DNA of 64,000 nt from Pleomorphomonas koreensis DSM 23070. GTDB lineage: Bacteria > Pseudomonadota > Alphaproteobacteria > Rhizobiales > Pleomorphomonadaceae. The translations under genes were made by a program, and so were the position numbers. The notes under the pieces were generated by a model. It did no database searches. It had not been told where the DNA came from and was given only the letters and a program-made list of their open reading frames with translations. Shown here in pieces: positions 62,001 through 64,000 of the stretch (the stretch's first letter is position 1; every line of letters begins with the position of its first letter). The stretch covers positions 116,243 to 180,242 of the forward strand of contig NZ_AULH01000012.1 in the NCBI RefSeq assembly GCF_000425185.1, given 5' to 3'.

Positions 62001-63720
62001 ACTGGCCGTTCGCCGCGATCGTCGTCACCGTCTTTGCGAGCAACGTACCGTTGCCGGCGCTGACGCCCTCGGTCTCCACGCGGCTGCCATCGCCGTTGAT
62101 CACCGTCTGGTCGCTGGTCGTGCGTTCCGTCGTCCCGTTGCCGTCGAGATCGAAGGCGACAGTCCGGAGCAGGCGGTTGGCGCTCATGGTCGTCGTCGTC
62201 TTGCCGATCGTGGCGCCGTTCGGCGCGAGTGCGGCCAGCGTGATGGCCAGCGCATTGTCCGCGCCCGTCACCTGCGTCTCCCGCTCGGTGGCCCAGCCGC
62301 CGCCGCGCTCGTCGCGGTCGATGGTGACGGACTTGCGGTCGGCGCTGGTGGTCGTGGTCGTCCTGTCGATCAGTACGCCCGCCGCCGTCTTGTTGGTCTC
62401 GACGCGCTGCCGCGAGCCATCACCATTGACCGTCGTCACATCGGTCAGCACGCGATCGACGACGCCGTCGCCGTCGGCATCGAACTTTGTCGTCACGCTC
62501 AGGCCGTCGGCCGTCGTCGTCCGCACGATTTCCTCGGCGAGCGAGCCATCCCCGGCGAGCGCTTTGCTGGTGACCGTGACCACTCCGGCTGCATCCGTCG
62601 AAGAGGTCGTGCTGACGGCATAGCCGCGCGCGTCGACCATCAGCGTCGCCGTCGCTGCTTGGCCGGTACTGCCGTCGGTGCGGGTGAAGCTGGTGACGCC
62701 GTCGATCGACGAGCCATCGGCAAGTGCGATGCGCGTTTCGTCGGCGGTCAGGTTGATCGAGCGGATGCCGAGCTCGGCCATGGTCCTCGCCACCGTCGTG
62801 CCGTCGGGGCGCGTCACCATCACCTTGAACTTCGACCAGTCGGCGTCGGAAGCGTCGAGCACGCCGTTCTCGTCGGTGTCGAAAACCTGACGCAGAGCTT
62901 CAATGTCGCTGTCGGCGGTCGGGTCCCAGTCGGTGAAGATCACCTCCTTGCGATTGGAGATGGTGCCGTCGCCATCGGCGTCGATCATCAGCACGCCGTC
63001 GCCGGCGCCGGCCCAGGCCGTACGATGCTTGTAGCCGTCGCCGCCGATGTCAAAGTAGACGCTCGACTGGTCGAGCCGCGTCACGTCGAAGCCGTCGCCG
63101 TCGAGATCGAGCAGGACGGGCTTGCCGGAGCTGCCACCACCGCCGAAAAGGCCGCTGAAAATACCCCCGCCGCTCCGGCTTGGCGCAGGCGGCTTGGTCG
63201 GCGGGATCGGCACAGTTCCGCCCGTCGAGCCGCCGCCAGAGCCGCTGTTTGAGGATTTGCCCGGAATGGTAAGCTGCTGCCCGGTATTGATGCGATTGGG
63301 ATCGCTGATGCCGTTCACTCTGACCAGTTCGGAAACCGTGGTGTTGTTTTGCTTGGCGATGTCGCTCAGCGTATCGCCCTTCTTCACCGTGTAGTTGGTC
63401 GACGAGCCAGTGCTGGAAGCCGACGACGATCCCGACTTCTGCTGCTTGGGCGTGGCCACAACTGTGTCCTTGGGGATTTTCAGTGTGTCGCCAGCGTATA
63501 TCTTGTTCGGATCCTTTATCTGCGGATTCGCCGCTTTCAGAGCCGCGACCGTCGTGCCGTACTTGGTCGCGATACCGGAAAGCGTGTCGCCGCTGTCGAC
63601 GATGTAGTTTCCGGTAATCGCAGTGCTTAGCTCTCGTGCAAGCTGTGACCCGAACTGCTCAAGCTTGTCCGGAATATGTAGATTCTTGCCGGCGACGATC
63701 TTGTTAGGCTGCGTTGACAA
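56026..63720 (-). CDS. Giant LysM / degenerate repeat / RTX calcium-binding protein, 5' end truncated
   Basis: A 2564-residue open frame. Residues 1-17 are the tail of a broken LysM repeat, 38-83 and 109-153 are full LysM repeats (wall-binding), 201-300 hold DLDGDGFDVTRLD and DADGDGT calcium loops. About 395-1865 consist of about 24 diverged units of roughly 50-60 residues, each with an xTTTSADGL start and a DxDGDGxxD loop. Residues 761-809 are a Ser/Gly-rich tandem repeat. About 1870-2470 are RTX nonapeptides (GGDGNDxL type) in four superblocks. The C-terminus with GLSASAFTIV is a likely type I secretion signal. It would be secreted or surface-bound. The only start at the 5' end is TTG 63720 with no ribosome site, and the first LysM is cut, so the true start was lost to the IS element there. 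Base composition looks less GC-rich than neighbours. Confidence 0.8.
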   Translation of the reverse strand: MSTQPNKIVAGKNLHIPDKLEQFGSQLARELSTAITGNYIVDSGDTLSGIATKYGTTVAALKAANPQIKDPNKIYAGDTLKIPKDTVVATPKQQKSGSSSASSTGSSTNYTVKKGDTLSDIAKQNNTTVSELVRVNGISDPNRINTGQQLTIPGKSSNSGSGGGSTGGTVPIPPTKPPAPSRSGGGIFSGLFGGGGSSGKPVLLDLDGDGFDVTRLDQSSVYFDIGGDGYKHRTAWAGAGDGVLMIDADGDGTISNRKEVIFTDWDPTADSDIEALRQVFDTDENGVLDASDADWSKFKVMVTRPDGTTVARTMAELGIRSINLTADETRIALADGSSIDGVTSFTRTDGSTGQAATATLMVDARGYAVSTTSSTDAAGVVTVTSKALAGDGSLAEEIVRTTTADGLSVTTKFDADGDGVVDRVLTDVTTVNGDGSRQRVETNKTAAGVLIDRTTTTTSADRKSVTIDRDERGGGWATERETQVTGADNALAITLAALAPNGATIGKTTTTMSANRLLRTVAFDLDGNGTTERTTSDQTVINGDGSRVETEGVSAGNGTLLAKTVTTIAANGQSRSEALDRDGDGLVDLNTASSTVRDATGTATVTETTTARNGAAIGKTVTTISRDGLTKTASSDLNSDGIFDQVSSDVTIVAADGVRTQVVSRTSANGALLSKTTTVRNSDGLTRTTTLDANGDGATDRTVTVTKSSSGETIETTDDFAKDGSLILRTIKTTSADGRTTRTETGHLATIAVFTPAATQNSNSSSSGTMSSGQGSSSSSGTMSYGQGSSSSSGTMSYGQGSSSSSSGTTTYEKVFEAYIASVDTTVKNADGSSTETLERRARNNALVDRTVTTTSANGLTQSMTQDVNGDGTVDAAASSVTVVNTDGSQVKTVETRSGNNMLLAKSTTTVSADRRSIVADIDGDGDGKLDGKQTTTIATDGSTTVEQRDLTDSGVLQSLVTTRTSANGLVVTTETDADGDGTIDRKMTDSTSLSTDGSSTRIVSSYTRSGTLLGSEKTWVAGDGFTTSVARDWNGDSIVDETATSDTTFSADGSIQTVTSVKNGTSLVSKSTVTASGNGLSRFIVDDLDGNATTDLTTGETTTLNADGSTVVAKTIKSGNGTLVGSFRTTTAANALTVTTTADLDGNGQADLSSLREVLADGSTRVTVNEFNAAGVQKSSAVKLTSADGLTVTTSIDSNNDGTVDKTRSQVTTIGADGTKTTVSSAYTGTATLVEKATSTVSANGLASSIVWTNGAGARLGSVEETTAIAANGDKTETRIYRKADTSLESKETTTTSGNGNTAAVTRDVNGDGKTDQTVVTTLADSGTATEVSSQFQANGTTLASRKTVTLSANRLVRTTQFDADGNGAAEKQRVETTVLNADGSTTLTTVESVMNGSWQVKSRTQDVVSGDGLSRATSFDDTGSGTYGQVHESRVMLDADGTRRTTDSWKSGSTLVRSSTLVETANRLSSTLSLDDNGDGTTDQTTQTTRTLNADGSTTVTSVSKIGTTALSSTATTTSADGRTVTVEDTSGIAGVDTRKATRTTRTLADGSVIERNEVRNAGGLLIEATTATTSDDKRLVKIERDINGDGTIDQVETRQTTIDGQLVTTTENRNAAGLLVGKTIVTASADGRSRTYAVDGNGDNAIDSNRTETIDRQADGAVVKTATEKNARTGAILSTSRSTISADGLTTVDEIDVDGNGSIDQTIRETVSASGARTRTVRNTGAALAASERQSGEIYWNNVIPASMDVTSSADGGTTVTKIDADGDGRFETTMTAKTRVDGSVETAIVETNANGTVKARGLMLRSHDGLVTTLQRDANNDGYYEEIQTSTTRPGGYMSLTTVVRNTSGTVTSSTRINVDPFGNVIDGLTGTSGNDSITLSGANNVAYGGDGNDTLTGSAGDDHLYGENGDDVLIGGDGNDYLSGGAGKDEFLEGNGDDIIDGGDGDQDWLSYWYGNGVVVNLETGTATGMGNDTILNIENISASNGNDILTGNAGNNSIFGQAGDDLMYGRAGNDYLRGDEGNDTLYGDDGEDTLEGGDGNDTLYGGNGNDRLYGGAGKDSLMGNAGDDFIDGGDGTEDYVSYWNASSVVVNLGTGIATGEGTDTLVNIECVSASMGNDILIGDAKNNQLLGQAGDDELYGYGGNDYLRGDEGNDILDGGDGDDSLYGNDGNDRLLGGGGNDDLHGDSGDDYLEGGSGNDSIYGGAGKDEIVEGDGDDYIDGGEGDQDWISYWYGNGVVVNLEAGIATGQGTDTIVNIEHISGSNGNDILTGNAQDNAILGQAGDDELYGKGGNDYLRGDEGNDILDGGDGDDSLYGNDGDDRLRGGAGNDYLNGGAGKDNLEGGTGDDIIDGGDGDEDYVSYWNAAGVVVDLAAGTATGDGTDTLINIECISASFGNDVLRGDSKDNKILAMGGNDQLFGYAGDDYLRGDEGNDILDGGDGNDLLQGGAGDDILTGGAGADRFLIEQGGGLDTITDFSPTLGDTIRLDAASFGLPAGASPSSYVVLGTNAPNASHGYFLATSNGIWWDSDGTGSAASTQVVKFQSPVSGLSASAFTIV
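61295..61440 (-). repeat. Short tandem repeat (42/39/39 bp) inside the giant gene
   Basis: Three copies beginning GTTCCCGAAGA at 61295, 61337 and 61376, plus a partial copy at 61415, encode the Ser/Gly motif SSSGTMSYGQG on the minus strand. Lengths are multiples of three, so the frame is kept; copy number probably varies by slippage. Confidence 0.9.
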
Positions 63721-64000
63721 AAGGGATTCCCAAATCAGCCGAGGTTTGATTCAAGGGTTCTTCTTCGGAGGAGGTTCCCTTGGGCTATCCGAGCGATGTG
63801 AGCGACGCTGCGTGGGCGATCATTGAACCTCTGTTGCCTTCCGAGCGAGGGCGGTGGGCGCGACCCGCCCAGGACAATCGTCGATATTTCAATGGGATGA
63901 TGTGGATCATGCGCGCCGGCTCTCCCTGGCGATATCTTCCGCCCGAATACGGCAAGTGGAATTCGGTTTATGTCCGCTTTCGCCGTTGGGCCGAGGGTGG
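63715..64000 (+). mobile_element. IS5-family insertion sequence, left part
   Basis: Begins near 63715 at the broken LysM codons of the giant gene and runs out of the window. The element starts with TTGACAAAAGGGATTCCCAA-type terminal sequence, then the ribosome site and transposase. The exact left end and target duplication cannot be fixed without the other end. Confidence 0.65.
63780..64000 (+). CDS. IS5-family transposase, N-terminal part (partial)
   Basis: The 5' 221 bases of an intact-looking transposase start at TTG 63780, five bases after GGAGGAGG. The visible residues GYPSDVSDAAWAIIEPLLPS, a run ending NRRYFNGMMWIMRAGSPWRYLP and YGKWNSVYVRFRRWAEG match the N-terminal domain of IS5-group (DUF4096/IS427-ISL2-like) transposases. 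The catalytic DDE residues lie beyond the window. It is transcribed away from the giant gene it interrupts. Confidence 0.85.
   Translation, partial: MGYPSDVSDAAWAIIEPLLPSERGRWARPAQDNRRYFNGMMWIMRAGSPWRYLPPEYGKWNSVYVRFRRWAEG

Noticed and set aside
1..64000. tRNA or rRNA genes
   Set aside because: No cloverleaf-type or ribosomal sequence was recognised by reading; a dedicated RNA search could still find one.

Overview
The window is about 64 kb of high-GC DNA (by eye well above 60 %) that reads as an alphaproteobacterium of the Hyphomicrobiales (rhizobial) type. The signs are the gene complement (KdpFABC-DE, UdgX, secreted MsrA/MsrB, many ABC sugar importers with LacI-type regulators), intergenic palindromic repeats resembling rhizobial RIME elements, and an IS630 relic. 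The genus cannot be fixed from sequence alone. I saw no rRNA, tRNA or CRISPR.

Left part (1-11.3 kb): the 3' end of moaA; a lone FGGY sugar kinase; a leftward operon of two small hydrophilic proteins and a protein-isoaspartate methyltransferase fused to an erythromycin-esterase-like domain; a YbhB/PEBP protein; and a LacI-type regulator divergent from a two-gene unit. That unit holds an amidase-fold protein that has lost its catalytic residues and a disaccharide phosphorylase (GH65) fused to beta-phosphoglucomutase. Their shared promoter carries a perfect 16-bp LacI-type operator.

11.5-20.2 kb: an XRE-cupin regulator, then a rightward operon with a strong sigma70-like promoter: sugar ABC importer (binding protein, single-domain ATPase, permease), phosphotriesterase-family hydrolase, ThuA/DUF1355-like protein, PfkB kinase, BtpA/SgcQ TIM-barrel protein and M20 amidohydrolase. 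The last steps are translationally coupled. This looks like an uncharacterised route for a modified (amide- or lactone-bearing) sugar.

20.2-29.2 kb: mostly single genes: DUF123 nuclease-fold protein, AI-2E transporter with sensor domains, FAD oxidoreductase, secreted MsrA and MsrB, Na/Pi cotransporter, DUF72 protein, and a UdgX-type uracil-DNA glycosylase. 29.2-35.7 kb: a leftward polyol operon (xylitol-type dehydrogenase, xylulokinase, ABC importer) ending in a clear terminator. 36-44.1 kb: the complete kdp potassium operon, including a 29-residue KdpF and, before it, a 26-residue KdpF-like micropeptide.

44.2-54.8 kb: a LacI-controlled sugar region. Leftward run ABC importer, SIS isomerase, aldose-epimerase-like protein, D-lyxose isomerase, PfkB kinase and ribulose-phosphate-epimerase-family protein, ending in a terminator. 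Rightward run 3-hexulose-6-phosphate synthase and 6-phospho-3-hexuloisomerase. Read together the enzymes could take D-lyxose through xylulose and xylulose-5-P to ribulose-5-P and connect with the ribulose monophosphate reactions; this is inference.

54.8-64 kb: a decayed IS630 copy, then a 7.7-kb leftward gene for a giant LysM / acidic-repeat / RTX calcium-binding protein whose 5' end is cut by an IS5-family element running off the window.
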